From NCBI RefSeq assembly GCF_014269285.1, contig NZ_JACOAF010000011.1:62001-126000 (forward strand): DNA of 64,000 nt. The letters run 5' to 3'. The position numbers and the translations under genes are program-made. This document shows positions 53,811 through 62,550 of this stretch, one piece after another; within the stretch, counting starts at the first letter, position 1; every line of letters begins with the position of its first letter. The stretch comes from Rufibacter sediminis. Lineage in GTDB: Bacteria > Bacteroidota > Bacteroidia > Cytophagales > Hymenobacteraceae. The notes under the pieces are model-generated. The model was given only the letters and a program-made list of their open reading frames with translations, had not been told where the DNA came from and ran no database searches.

Positions 53811-55118
53811 ATGCCTGTCGCCAGCTTATCCAATTCGCCCAGTAAGTGGGTGGTGCTGCCGCATTATGGGTTTGCCGCCTGCTCGTTTCTGATCTTGAGC
53901 GTACTGCTCCTTTTCTCCACCGATGCCTTCAGCGGACATTACTTTCACCCCAAGCTCCTTACCCTCACCCACGTAGCTGTATTGGGTTGGGCCACCATGC
54001 TCATTTTCGGGGCGTTGTACCAATTGCTGCCCGTGGTGCTGGAGTGCAAATTGTACAGCGAGCGGTTGGCGTATTACACCTTCGGCTTACTCGCCGTGGG
54101 CACTGTTCTGCTGGCTTGGTCTTTCTGGTACTTCCAACTGGGGGCTGTGCTGCACGTGGCCGGTTGCTGTCTGTTTGTGTCGTTCCTGCTGTTTACCATC
54201 AACGTACTCCAGACGGCGCGCCAAGCCCCTAAGTGGACCATAGAAGCCGATTTTATAGCTACTTCGGCCATTTGGCTCTTATTGACTGGCTTTCTGGGCC
54301 TTTTGATGGCGGTGAATTTTACCAACCCGTTGCTGCCCCATGACCACCTGCAGTACCTTAAGCTGCACGCGCACATGGGCATGGTCGGTTGGTTTCTGCT
54401 GTTGGTAATTGGGGTAGGCGCTAAGCTTATTCCTATGTTCCTGTTGGCCCACCCCAAAGACACTTTTAAGCTAAACTGGGCCTACAACCTCATCAACGGT
54501 GGGCTCGTGCTTTTCCTTTTCGACGGGCTTTTCTTCCGTTCGCCGCTGGTGCCGCTGTATGCCGGCTTGGTGGTAGGTGGCGTGCTGCTTTTCCTGCTGT
54601 ACCTGCACGATGCCAAAAGCCAGGCTCAGCGCAAAGATTTGGATTTGGGTATGCAACAGACGCTGGTGGCCCTGGGGTTGCTGGTGCTGCCTTTGGTGCT
54701 GGTATTTGTGGTGAGCGTGGACTTGGGTCTGCCGCCAGCGGTGCTGTCTTCGCTTTACCTGGTGTATGGCCTTTCGGTTTTTCTGGGCTTTGTCACCGCG
54801 CTTATTCTGGGGCAGACGTTCAAAACTTTACCTTTTATTGTTTGGATGCACGCCTACCAGCGCCACGTGGGCCGCTACAAAACCCCGCTGCCCAAAGACC
54901 TGTACCACCAGGGCCTGCTCCGCTGGCAGAACAGCAGTTACCTGTTGGGGTACGCCGTGTTAGTGGCGGGCATTCTGCTACGTGAACAGACGGTTATTTT
55001 AACTGGTAGTTTGATTTTTTGCCTGGCGGCGATTCTGTATACCGTTAATGTGTTTCGGATGCTCCTGCACAAAGTACATGATTTAAAACCTTTTACCTAT
55101 GGAAACGCAAACGCCTGA
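53811..55118 (+). CDS. 12-TM membrane protein, NnrS/heme-copper-oxidase-like
   Basis: The 435-residue product has about 12 membrane helices and His-containing ones typical of this family (FHPKLLTLTHVAVLGWATML, KLHAHMGMVGWFLLLVIG, FIVWMHAYQRHVGRYKT). It resembles the protein at 49715-51079 in length, helix number and HxHxxxxGW pattern, so the two are probably distant paralogues. It starts 2 bp after the DUF1858/2249 gene and overlaps the next gene. A role in NO or O2 metabolism is inferred from context. Confidence 0.75.
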   Translation: MPVASLSNSPSKWVVLPHYGFAACSFLILSVLLLFSTDAFSGHYFHPKLLTLTHVAVLGWATMLIFGALYQLLPVVLECKLYSERLAYYTFGLLAVGTVLLAWSFWYFQLGAVLHVAGCCLFVSFLLFTINVLQTARQAPKWTIEADFIATSAIWLLLTGFLGLLMAVNFTNPLLPHDHLQYLKLHAHMGMVGWFLLLVIGVGAKLIPMFLLAHPKDTFKLNWAYNLINGGLVLFLFDGLFFRSPLVPLYAGLVVGGVLLFLLYLHDAKSQAQRKDLDLGMQQTLVALGLLVLPLVLVFVVSVDLGLPPAVLSSLYLVYGLSVFLGFVTALILGQTFKTLPFIVWMHAYQRHVGRYKTPLPKDLYHQGLLRWQNSSYLLGYAVLVAGILLREQTVILTGSLIFCLAAILYTVNVFRMLLHKVHDLKPFTYGNANA

Positions 55119-55413
55119 TACCGGACAACTTGTACTGGATACTTTGAAAAACATCATAGACCCTGAAATAGGCATAAACATTGTAGACCTGGGGCTTGTT
55201 TACCAAGTATCGCTTGACAAACAGGTGCTGGGAGTAGACCTTACCCTCACCACACCGGGCTGCCCCATGAGCGGGACTATTGAAACCGCTGTGGTGCAAA
55301 TTCTGGAAAACAGGTTCCCCGAATACCAGGTGCAGGTGCAGTTGGTGTGGTCGCCCATGTGGACGACGGACATGATTACTGATGAAGGAAGGCGGCAACT
55401 GGACCGAATGTAG
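55099..55413 (+). CDS. MIP18/PaaD-type metal-sulfur cluster assembly factor
   Basis: The 104-residue product has the DUF59/MIP18 pattern: LDTLKNIIDPEIGINIVDLG, LVYQVSLDKQVLGVDLTLTT, PGCPMSGTIETAVVQILENR. It overlaps the preceding gene by 20 bp. Such proteins help load Fe-S clusters; with Ric nearby this fits repair of NO-damaged clusters. Confidence 0.88.
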   Translation: METQTPDTGQLVLDTLKNIIDPEIGINIVDLGLVYQVSLDKQVLGVDLTLTTPGCPMSGTIETAVVQILENRFPEYQVQVQLVWSPMWTTDMITDEGRRQLDRM

Positions 55414-55463
55414 TAACTTTACCGCCTTTCAGGAATAGAGAAAGGAAAGGATAAAGAGCACAG

Positions 55464-55910
55464 ATGCTGTCTAAAACCACAGAGTATGCCCTTCGGGCAA
55501 TTGTTTACATTGCCATTCAGCAGGAGCACGGAGATAAAATAGGCATTAGAGAGCTAGCCAAGGAGCTGGAGTTGCCCAGCCCTTTTATGGGTAAGATTCT
55601 GCAGGACCTGGTGCGCAAAGGAGTGATAGCCTCGGCGAAGGGACCGAATGGTGGCTATTTCCTGCACCGGCCCGCTTCAGATATTACCATTCTGGAAATA
55701 GTGCGCACCATAGAAGGACTGGAAGCTTTTAAGAAATGCGGCATGGGCATGAAGCATTGTTCTGACACCCATCCCTGTCCCCTCCATTACGACCTCAAAG
55801 CCAACCGCGACCATCTGCTAAAAATTTTTAGTGCCAACACTATGCAGACATTGGTAGACGGCATTAATTCAGGGAGGTCTTATATAACCAACGTGCAGGA
55901 GGTCAGCTAA
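55464..55910 (+). CDS. Second Rrf2-family regulator with Fe-S cysteines
   Basis: The 148-residue product has the Rrf2 winged helix (LSKTTEYALRAIVYIAIQQE, SPFMGKILQDLVRKGVIASA, KGPNGGYFLHRP) and three cysteines (Cys92, Cys99, Cys105; CGMGMKHCSDTHPCPLH). Their spacing is identical to that of the regulator at 23853-24290. It closes the ric-containing gene run. The shared palindromes could be bound by this protein, the other, or both. Confidence 0.9.
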   Translation: MLSKTTEYALRAIVYIAIQQEHGDKIGIRELAKELELPSPFMGKILQDLVRKGVIASAKGPNGGYFLHRPASDITILEIVRTIEGLEAFKKCGMGMKHCSDTHPCPLHYDLKANRDHLLKIFSANTMQTLVDGINSGRSYITNVQEVS

Positions 55911-56259
55911 AATAGTATTGATTTCTATAGCTATTTTTTCAGAAAACTAAGGCTTGCTAGCAGAGGGGATCTGCTAAAATTTAACATTTTTTAACTAAGT
56001 TGTCAAACCTAAGCGAGATAGAAGACGCAGTAAAGCACCACGATGTAGGCTTGTGCGCACTAGGCGATGGGATTGTAGGTAAAGGAAGGGCATTGGGGAG
56101 CAAGGAACATGGTTGATACCATGAATAATGCAGGGCTTCAAAGGTTGAATTGCTTATTGACGCTAGGTTTGGGGAAAGCTATGAGTAGTAGAATTGAGGA
56201 TTAAGTAGTGGTGCGCAAGGGAAAAGTGAACTTTATCGGAGGTCTTCTCCTGAAATAGG
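55911..56259. other. Intergenic, nothing recognised
   Basis: About 350 bp between the second rrf2 gene and the IS3-family element. There is no supported gene. The left end of the IS3 element probably lies near 56200-56260 but its inverted repeat could not be defined. Confidence 0.45.
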
Positions 56260-57600
56260 TTGACAGTTTGCAAACAAACTATCCCTATGGAAGACCACAT
56301 TCGAGAACTACTCAGCCGTTATCAGTATAGCGATGAAGTCAAAGAGGCCGCAGCCTTTCGCGTACTTTTTGGCGGTGAAGATGCCAAGCAAATTATGCAG
56401 GAACTTGGCATTCACAGTGTCAAAACTGTTCATCATTGGGTGGCTGACTATCAGCAAAAGATTGAGCAAGGGCTTATATCTTTACCACCCATGAATGAGA
56501 AGCAAAAGCAAAACCCGGGATCCCTAAAGCAGCGAAACAAACAGCCGGGGAAAGCCCTGGAGGAGGCTAACCTCATGATCTTGGCCCTGCACACCATGAT
56601 TGAGATGGCTGAGAAGGACCTGATGATCCCGATCCGAAAAAAGTCTGGTACCAGACGGTCTTGACCCTACAGCATAAGGGAACAGCAAAGGTAAGTGTCG
56701 GTAATCTCTGCCGATTGCTACAGTAAAAGCCGTCAAGCATTTCATCAGCGAAGGGTATTTCTGTATCAGCGTGCTGCCCAGGCTATGCTGGCATTGGACC
56801 AGGTCACTGCCATCAGAAGGGAGATTCCCGGCTTAGGGACCAAGAAGCTGTATCTTCTGCTGCGAGAGCCCCTGCAGAAAAGCGGCATTACAATGGGCAG
56901 GGACCGGCTGCATAAATTGTTCCGGGAACACCGTCTGCTCATCCGCCATAAAAGGTCTGTGCCCAAGACCACTCATTCTAACCATCTTCTAAGAAAGTAT
57001 CCTAACCTAATTAAGCAGCTCCCTGTCTTGGAAACCGAGCAAGTCTGGGTATGTGATATGACCTACATCTATGTGGGCTTTGACTTTAACTACCCGTCTC
57101 TAATTACCGATGCCTATTCAAAGAAGATTGTAGGTTACTGCCTGCATCAGTTCCTGAGCACGGAAGGTTGCTTGAAAGCCTTGGAAATGGCACTTGCCAC
57201 GCGCACTAAACAAGATTGCAGGCTTATTCATCATTCTGACCGGGGCGTGCAGTACTGCAGCTTTGAATATGTAAAGAGGCTAAGGGCAGCCGACATTGCG
57301 ATTAGCATGACTGATAGTGGAGAGGCGTCCGAGAATCAAATTGCCGAACGGGTGAATGGTATCTTAAAGCATGAGTTTAGGCTTAACCAGGTGTTCAAAA
57401 CACATATGGAGGCTCTGCTGGCTGTAGAAAAGGGTATCCGCAACTACAACACTCTTCGCCCTCACATGAGCTGTAGTTACTTAACCCCTTCACAGGCTCA
57501 TCAGGTGGAAGAGCCTTTAGTGAAGGAGCGGAAGAGTAAGTCATCGGTCAGTGGAGCTGACGTTCTGTGAGCTAACAAGCTGTGGACTTGTGGTTACCGA
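56240..57600 (+). mobile_element. IS3-family insertion sequence, degenerate
   Basis: OrfA- and OrfB-type transposase parts lie in tandem. The outer ends given here are approximate because I could not find matching terminal inverted repeats or a target duplication. Its transposase is broken (see pseudogene entry), so it is probably immobile. Confidence 0.7.
56287..57570 (+). pseudogene. IS3-family transposase, with programmed-type slip site and a second frame break
   Basis: OrfA (ATG 56287, to 56664) has an HTH (AKQIMQELGIHSVKTVHHWV). In its frame lies the -1 slippery heptamer A-AAA-AAG at 56637-56643. The -1 frame after it reads KVWYQTVLTLQHKGTAKVSV and GNLCRLLQ, like the normal start of OrfB, but stops at TAA 56724-56726. 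The rest of OrfB (YSKSRQAFHQRR..., with DDE core VCDMTYIYVGF, HHSDRGVQY, ASENQIAERVNG) lies in another frame to 57570. A small deletion near CTACAG at 56718 explains this; restored, it would read RLLGYSKSRQ. So the fusion transposase cannot be made. Confidence 0.75.
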
Positions 57601-57736
57601 ATAAAAAGCGTCAAGCTAATATAGTACTCAGCTAGATATCAAAGAGCAAATCAATACATTTGACAAGCTATAGCAGTATTAATTTTCTAAATTTATTATC
57701 AACTCAAAATCGTCAACTTTTCTGTACAACTCTATT
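57571..57736. other. Gap between IS3 and IS110, likely right end of IS110
   Basis: AT-rich, no gene. On the minus strand it contains GTACAGAAAA near 57720, a sequence also present near the other end of the IS110 (within 59139-59392), which may mark the ends of that element. Confidence 0.4.
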
Positions 57737-59101
57737 TTAAGTAGCTAAAAAAGAACCTTTTGAGAAGAGCTTTTCAAGTTCACTCTGATTTAGTTTAAGC
57801 GCATAGATACGTTTTTCCACCTGCCTTAACCTAGTCCTTCTGCTTTTTTCGTTGCTTACCTTTATCTCGTTTTTCTGGTACGGTTCTGCTTTGGTTACCA
57901 TGTTCCAGATAATGACAGCTAGCTTTCTTGCTGTTGCCGTGATAGCAGCTATCCTTCCTTTCCTGAAGGCTATTCTCTTGAAAAAGGGGGTGAGTTCATG
58001 GTCCTTCTGGTTGCCAATTGAATTAGCAGCCTGACGAAGCGCTATTGCCAAAAATGATTTACCTGATGGTGTGCGGCTGCTGATAATGCGGCCGCCACTT
58101 ATCTTATTGTTTGGAACCAAGCGCAGCCAGCTGGCAAAGCTCTTGGCGGTTGGGAACCTGTGCAGATCCCTTCCCATCGTCGTCAGCAAGCACAGAACAG
58201 TACCGTGGCTGATCCCGGAGATAGCAAGAAGGTCAGTCTTGAAGTACTGGTAGGCTATCCTGGGGATATTGAACTCAGGGGCATTTTTACTGCTCTTCTT
58301 TTTGCTTTGCCTCAAGGCCTTCTCTTCGGGTTCGGATATTGAAACCTGCGGCGCATGTTTCATCAGAGCACTCTCAATCGCCTGGTCACACTCCCTAAGG
58401 GCCTCCTCATAGAGCCTGTAGAAGTGCAGGCACGCCTTCAGTTCAAACAGCAGCTCTTCCCGCCAGGAGCCATGGAGCGCCTCGGCGATCTGCTGCTTGG
58501 ACTTTTTCATCCTCACATCCACCAGCGAGGCAAGGTGCTGCGGATCCCGGTTCCCTGCCAGAATCGCCTCTATGATGGCCAGCCCTGACTTGCCGGTAAT
58601 GTCACGGATGGCCACGTCCAGCCTGATGTTCATCAGCCGGAGTGCCTTTTGCATTTTGTGCGTGTACCTGGATATCTGCTCCACCAGATGCTGCCTATGG
58701 TAATAGTAGGTGCGTAGCTCCTGGAGCGTGTCGCTCAGCAGAAAGCTGCCCGACAATAGCCCAAGGGAGTGCAGTTTCTGAATCCACATACAGTCAAGCA
58801 CATCCGTTTTGCGTCCCTGCACATTTTTTGTCTGGCTTCCCCCGACAAGCAGCACCTCAAACCCGGCTTTCTGAAGCGCGTTGAAAAGCGTTTGCCAGTA
58901 GGTCCCCGTGCTTTCCATGGCGACAGATCTGATTCCCGAGTCATGCAAGTGCTGAATAAGCTCCTCCTGGTCTTTGGTGCAAATCCCAAAGGAGCGGACA
59001 TTCTCCCTGACTTGGTCTGTGGCAACGAAATAGCTGCGGGATCCCACGTCTATGCCGGCAGCGTGTGGGTTGACGATTTGAAGTGGCAGTGCTTTTCCCA
59101 T
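57737..59101 (-). CDS. IS110-family transposase (DEDD recombinase)
   Basis: The 454-residue product has the N-terminal RuvC-like DEDD domain: GIDVGSRSYFVATDQ (Asp), SVAMESTGTYWQ (Glu), GRKTDVLDCMW (two Asp). A C-terminal Tnp_20 domain follows (LLAISGISHGTVLCLLTTMG, SFASWLRLVPNNKISGG, RTPSGKSFLAIALRQAAN) with the conserved Ser. IS110 enzymes use a bridge RNA from the element's non-coding end to pick target and donor. The upstream non-coding stretch (59139-59392) is thus of special interest. The frame is intact, so the element may be active. Confidence 0.93.
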   Translation of the reverse strand: MGKALPLQIVNPHAAGIDVGSRSYFVATDQVRENVRSFGICTKDQEELIQHLHDSGIRSVAMESTGTYWQTLFNALQKAGFEVLLVGGSQTKNVQGRKTDVLDCMWIQKLHSLGLLSGSFLLSDTLQELRTYYYHRQHLVEQISRYTHKMQKALRLMNIRLDVAIRDITGKSGLAIIEAILAGNRDPQHLASLVDVRMKKSKQQIAEALHGSWREELLFELKACLHFYRLYEEALRECDQAIESALMKHAPQVSISEPEEKALRQSKKKSSKNAPEFNIPRIAYQYFKTDLLAISGISHGTVLCLLTTMGRDLHRFPTAKSFASWLRLVPNNKISGGRIISSRTPSGKSFLAIALRQAANSIGNQKDHELTPFFKRIAFRKGRIAAITATARKLAVIIWNMVTKAEPYQKNEIKVSNEKSRRTRLRQVEKRIYALKLNQSELEKLFSKGSFLAT

Positions 59102-59138
59102 GGCGTTTCTTTTTTATTTTGAGATAGTCTCAGGGAAT

Positions 59139-59392
59139 GTATTTCATGATTAAGATTTTTTCTGTACGGGATTCTCCGAAGAGATCACCAGTTAATTCAC
59201 CAAATGCCCCTGCATAGCAAAGGCCTATACATTCCAGCCCAGATTTCAGGAAGGACTTATTAAGTACCATTTAAGTAAGGGGCTTGTTTGCTGAAGCAAA
59301 CTTAAGATAAGAGATATCTGTCTACTGAGGAACTTCAGTTGCCATGCTTATTTAACAGTGCTCGCTCTATCCTTTGATTTCAGGACGAGTCA
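59139..59392 (-). ncRNA. 254-bp repeat upstream of IS110 transposase; candidate bridge-RNA region (right copy)
   Basis: The sequence begins 38 bp before the transposase ATG. In transposase orientation it contains the hairpins GTTTGC-TTCA-GCAAAC and TCTC-TTCG-GAGA, and a GCCC/GGGC pair enclosing an about 40-nt unpaired stretch. Such loops are what a bridge RNA uses for target and donor recognition. An inverted, about 98% identical copy lies at 36938-37191. Transcription and the RNA role are inferences; it could be an unrelated repeated non-coding element. Confidence 0.5.
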
Positions 59393-59961
59393 TTATCTTT
59401 CCGGGAACTGCAATCCATCTCAAATAACGGCCGTTTCTGTAAGACTTAAGGACTTTAGTTGTTTCGGTTCAAACTTTTGCCTCACTTTGCCATCTCATCA
59501 ATCAAATATGCTTTTCAGTTATTGAGATGGGTAAATGATACACTAATGCTTGATTATACAAACCCTTGTGTTTAGGATGACTAACCAAATATGAGTTGAG
59601 ATGAGTGCCTAAGGGAGGGTAGAGTCGAAAGGCTGATAAGGCAGTATCGATTCAATCTACATCGGAAAGAGAATCAAGAAAGGTTAGGCAGAATTCATTA
59701 TTTAACATAATGTAATTTATAAGACATTAATAATAAGTTGATTCTCAATTACTTGCGTTAATTATTATGTTAACTAATTTTTGAGAATATATACATCTTG
59801 TAAGTTTAACCTGGTTAACTAATCAGAATTCTACCTCATCTTTCCTTTTGATGAAGTACCTTTCCAATTGTAAAACTAACCGATCTCCCGTCAGTGAATT
59901 GATCCATTCATTTATTTGCAGGGATACAAAACTCTTATAAACAGCGTATTGTGTAAAGCTG
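59393..59961. other. AT-rich region next to the iterons
   Basis: About 570 bp without a supported gene. From about 59700 it is strongly AT-rich, with a repeated GTTAACTAAT (59769 and 59813) and a TTCTCAA/TTGAGAA pair, features expected near an origin but not specific. No DnaA box could be assigned with confidence. Confidence 0.45.
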
Positions 59962-60686
59962 GGGACAAAAAAGCAACTTTCGATAATCCCTTCCAGTGGG
60001 TTTAGGGACAAAAAGGCAACATTCGCCTGGAGAAAGGTTGTTTTCCGTGCTTTCTTTGGAGATAAGGCTCCCAAAATAGGCCAATGACGGCTTTTTTCGC
60101 CTTTTTTTCCCTTTCCTTTAATAATTTATCTGATTTTAGGTACGCTAAAAGAGTAATAGATTATAGTTGTTAAATAGTAGATAAGTAGTACGACCTGTAA
60201 CTAGTTGATTTATAATTTCTTATTCCTGTTTTTAGGGACAAAAAGGCAACATTTTAGGGACAAGAAAGCAACATTCGGGAGACGAAAAGGCAACATTGCG
60301 GGGGCAAAAAGGCAACATTCCGGCTCTTCTTATGGCTTTGGGGGACCAAAAGGCAACATTCCCTCCTGTAGGGTCGCCTTGGGGACCAAAAAGCAACACT
60401 TTATGGTACTAGCTGCCTAGGGGACAATTAGGCAACATATTATTTTACGGGGTGCCCGGGGACGAAAAGGCAACATTTGGGCTCTTACCCCTCCTCCAGG
60501 GGACAAAAAGGCAACATTCCTTCCTTTCCAAGTGCTTTGGGGGACAAAAAAGCAACATTCAACCGTTCCTGGTGGCGGATTCGCCGGAAAAGAGAAGGGT
60601 TGGGCAGGCTCTGGCCAGCTCTTAGACGATGGCCATAGCCTGCTTTCGAAGGGATTATCAGCACTGAGGGACAAAAAGGCAACTTT
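59962..60686 (+). repeat. Iteron array, candidate plasmid origin (13 copies)
   Basis: Consensus GGGACAAAAAGGCAACATT. Copies start at 59962, 60005, 60235, 60257, 60279, 60301, 60342, 60382, 60421, 60459, 60500, 60541 and 60668, all in the same orientation. Four copies (60235-60301) repeat at exactly 22 bp; the next six are 38-41 bp apart, about two repeat lengths. The array is adjacent to the 3' end of a Rep_3-type initiator gene and next to AT-rich DNA, so it is very probably the replication origin. Confidence 0.9.
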
Positions 60687-60730
60687 TCCAATTAGGAAAC
60701 CCCGTTCTTTCCAGGGAAGGGAAAGGAAGC

Positions 60731-61798
60731 CTACTCGAGCATGATCGCTTCCGTCTCCACATCCTCGCTTTCGAAAAAGGCCGCTACCTCGTTCTGGAGG
60801 GCTTTCAGCACGTAATCGGCCACATGCTTCACCTTGGCCGTGTCGATGGCCCCAGTCAGCATGGCGGCTTTGGTGTGGAGCGGGTTGATGGTCTCCTCGT
60901 TGAGGATCGCGTACAGCGCCTTCAGATGGTGGTCCTTGAATTGGTGGTGCGTCTTGCACCAGTTGATCAGCTGGTCGCTTTTCGCATCGTAGATCTTCCG
61001 CTCCTGCTCGGTCATGATCTTGATGATCTTGAAGTTGAGGTGGGTGACCTCTTTCCCTTTTTTCTCCACCTCCGCCATTTCAAACCAGCAATCCGCCTTC
61101 TCAAACAGCTCGTCGTAGGCCGGCTTGATCACCCGCTTGTACAGGTCTTTGTACTCGGCATACCGGTCTCCGATGCCCAGCATTTTCCTAAAGTCCGCAT
61201 ACGGGATCCGCAGGCCCCCCTTCCGCTTCCAGCTGCTGATGAGGATGTAGATCCGGAACGTATACTTGTTGTTGGACTGGTTCACGATCTCGTACATGAA
61301 CTTGGACCAGCCTGGTTTGGTGTCCAGGAGATACTTGGCGATGGGTTTCTCGATCTCGATGATGACTTCCCGGGAGTATTTCTCCTTCGGAATGTAGGCC
61401 GTGAACAGGCCCTTGACCACCCAGTACTCTTTGCCCGATTCCGGGTCCCGGGCATCCAGCTCCACGGGAATGGCGGCGATTTTGCGCATCGCCATCTTGA
61501 GTTCGTTGTATTTATCGGGGGTTACCCCGAATTTCTTGATGGGGATGGTCAGGCGGATGCTGTCGCCCTTGCTGCGCTGGAACAGGTTCAGTTGCTCTAC
61601 CTCCTTGCCTTGGATCACCTCTTCCATGTGGCCCTGCAATTCCACCAGGATCGACAGGAAGACCCGGAGCTGCAGGACGGTGAAGTCATACCCCATCTTG
61701 GTGACCTTGTTGGGCTGCTTGATCCAGGTCATGGTATCCGGCAGTTTCACCACCCCCGTCCTTTTGTTGCCCTTGCCTTTCTTATCAACTGTTGACAT
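60731..61798 (-). CDS. Rep_3-superfamily plasmid replication initiator
   Basis: The 355-residue product shows the two winged-helix layout of RepB/Rep_3 initiators: VTKMGYDFTVLQLRVFLSIL, NELKMAMRKIAAIPVEL, YEIVNQSNNKYTFRIYILIS, YKDLYKRVIKPAYDELFEKA, HLNFKIIKIMTEQERKIYD. It would bind the 13 iterons that lie just past its 3' end and start plasmid replication. Its start overlaps the resolvase gene end by 14 bp, so they are co-transcribed and coupled. This is the strongest sign that the window is a plasmid. Confidence 0.93.
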   Translation of the reverse strand: MSTVDKKGKGNKRTGVVKLPDTMTWIKQPNKVTKMGYDFTVLQLRVFLSILVELQGHMEEVIQGKEVEQLNLFQRSKGDSIRLTIPIKKFGVTPDKYNELKMAMRKIAAIPVELDARDPESGKEYWVVKGLFTAYIPKEKYSREVIIEIEKPIAKYLLDTKPGWSKFMYEIVNQSNNKYTFRIYILISSWKRKGGLRIPYADFRKMLGIGDRYAEYKDLYKRVIKPAYDELFEKADCWFEMAEVEKKGKEVTHLNFKIIKIMTEQERKIYDAKSDQLINWCKTHHQFKDHHLKALYAILNEETINPLHTKAAMLTGAIDTAKVKHVADYVLKALQNEVAAFFESEDVETEAIMLE

Positions 61799-62414
61799 AT
61801 GCCGTGCCCTTTGTGTTGGTGGTAGACTTTTCCCAGCCCTTGATTTCGATTCCCTCCAGCCGGAGGTATTTGTAGATGGTGGCGGTGCTGCGGATCTGCA
61901 GCGCCTCCTGGATCTCCGTGATGGTGCTGCCCGCCTTGTAAAGCTTGGACGCGCTGGAGGCCTTCCGTTTGGCCTTCTCTGACAAGCCGGGGGTGCGCCC
62001 CCCCTTTCTTCCCCGGGCCCGGGCCGAGGCGAGGCCTGGGGAGGTGTCCTCCTTGATCCAGTCAGCCTGCAGCTCGGCCAGGGAGGCGAACATGCGGAAG
62101 ATGAAGCGACCCATGCTGGAGCTGGTGTCGATGGCGTCCGTCAGGCTCACCAGGTCAATGCCCCTTTCCTCCAGCTCCCCCATCAGCTTGATGAGGTGGT
62201 TGAAGTTCCTCCCCAAACGGTTGAGTTTGTAGATGACCAACTGGTCCCCTTTCCTCAGCACTTTCAGCAGCTGGGTCAGCTCGGGCCGGTCTGCCTTGCG
62301 CCCGGTGACCTTCTCCTGGAAGATCTGCTCACAGCCGTATTTCTCCAGGGCATCTACCTGCCGGTCCAACTTTTGGTCTACCGTGGAGACGCGTGCGTAC
62401 CCTATCTTTGCCAT
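61785..62414 (-). CDS. Serine recombinase (plasmid resolvase)
   Basis: The 209-residue product has the resolvase N-terminus with catalytic Ser (IGYARVSTVDQKLDRQ), QLVIYKLNRLGRNFNHL, FASLAELQADWIKEDTSPGL and a C-terminal Hin-like HTH (STITEIQEALQIRSTATIYK). It is intact, unlike the relic at 8885-9542. It probably resolves plasmid dimers or cointegrates. It precedes rep in one operon, with two palindromes upstream that could be its binding sites. Confidence 0.93.
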   Translation of the reverse strand: MAKIGYARVSTVDQKLDRQVDALEKYGCEQIFQEKVTGRKADRPELTQLLKVLRKGDQLVIYKLNRLGRNFNHLIKLMGELEERGIDLVSLTDAIDTSSSMGRFIFRMFASLAELQADWIKEDTSPGLASARARGRKGGRTPGLSEKAKRKASSASKLYKAGSTITEIQEALQIRSTATIYKYLRLEGIEIKGWEKSTTNTKGTAYVNS

Positions 62415-62450
62415 TTTTCAAGAAACTCAATAAAGTCCCAATATATGAAA

Positions 62451-62464
62451 TTTGTTTAAACAAA
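62451..62464. promoter_or_regulatory. 14-bp perfect palindrome upstream of the resolvase gene
   Basis: TTTGTTTAAACAAA lies 37 bp before the resolvase ATG. Its position in the promoter region suggests an operator or part of a res site. Confidence 0.5.
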
Positions 62465-62520
62465 AGGCAATCCTGAAAGGAAAAACCGGGGTTTGCGGTG
62501 GGGTCAGGGGAAGAACCGGA

Positions 62521-62550
62521 TTTTCATTTATACGATCGTTTAAATGAAAA
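62521..62550. promoter_or_regulatory. 30-bp near-perfect palindrome upstream of the resolvase gene
   Basis: TTTTCATTTATACGATC is followed by a mirror arm with only one mismatched pair (the base 11/20 pair). It lies about 110 bp upstream of the resolvase ATG, where a crossover or accessory site of a res region would be. Confidence 0.6.

Noticed and set aside
59823-60074. Minus-strand open frame of 83 codons over iterons
   Set aside because: Much of it translates iteron sequence (VAFLSLNP); no protein-like pattern or family.
59962-60686. Regular repeats considered as a CRISPR array
   Set aside because: Repeats are only 19 bp, variable, with 3-bp or about 20-bp gaps, and lie beside a Rep gene; no cas genes are present. 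They are iterons.
60417-60959. Minus-strand open frame of 180 codons
   Set aside because: It overlaps the rep gene in another frame and repeats VAFLS/CCFFVP from iterons; a shadow.
60824-61795. Long plus-strand open frame opposite rep
   Set aside because: Antisense to the well-supported Rep coding sequence; composition typical of a shadow.
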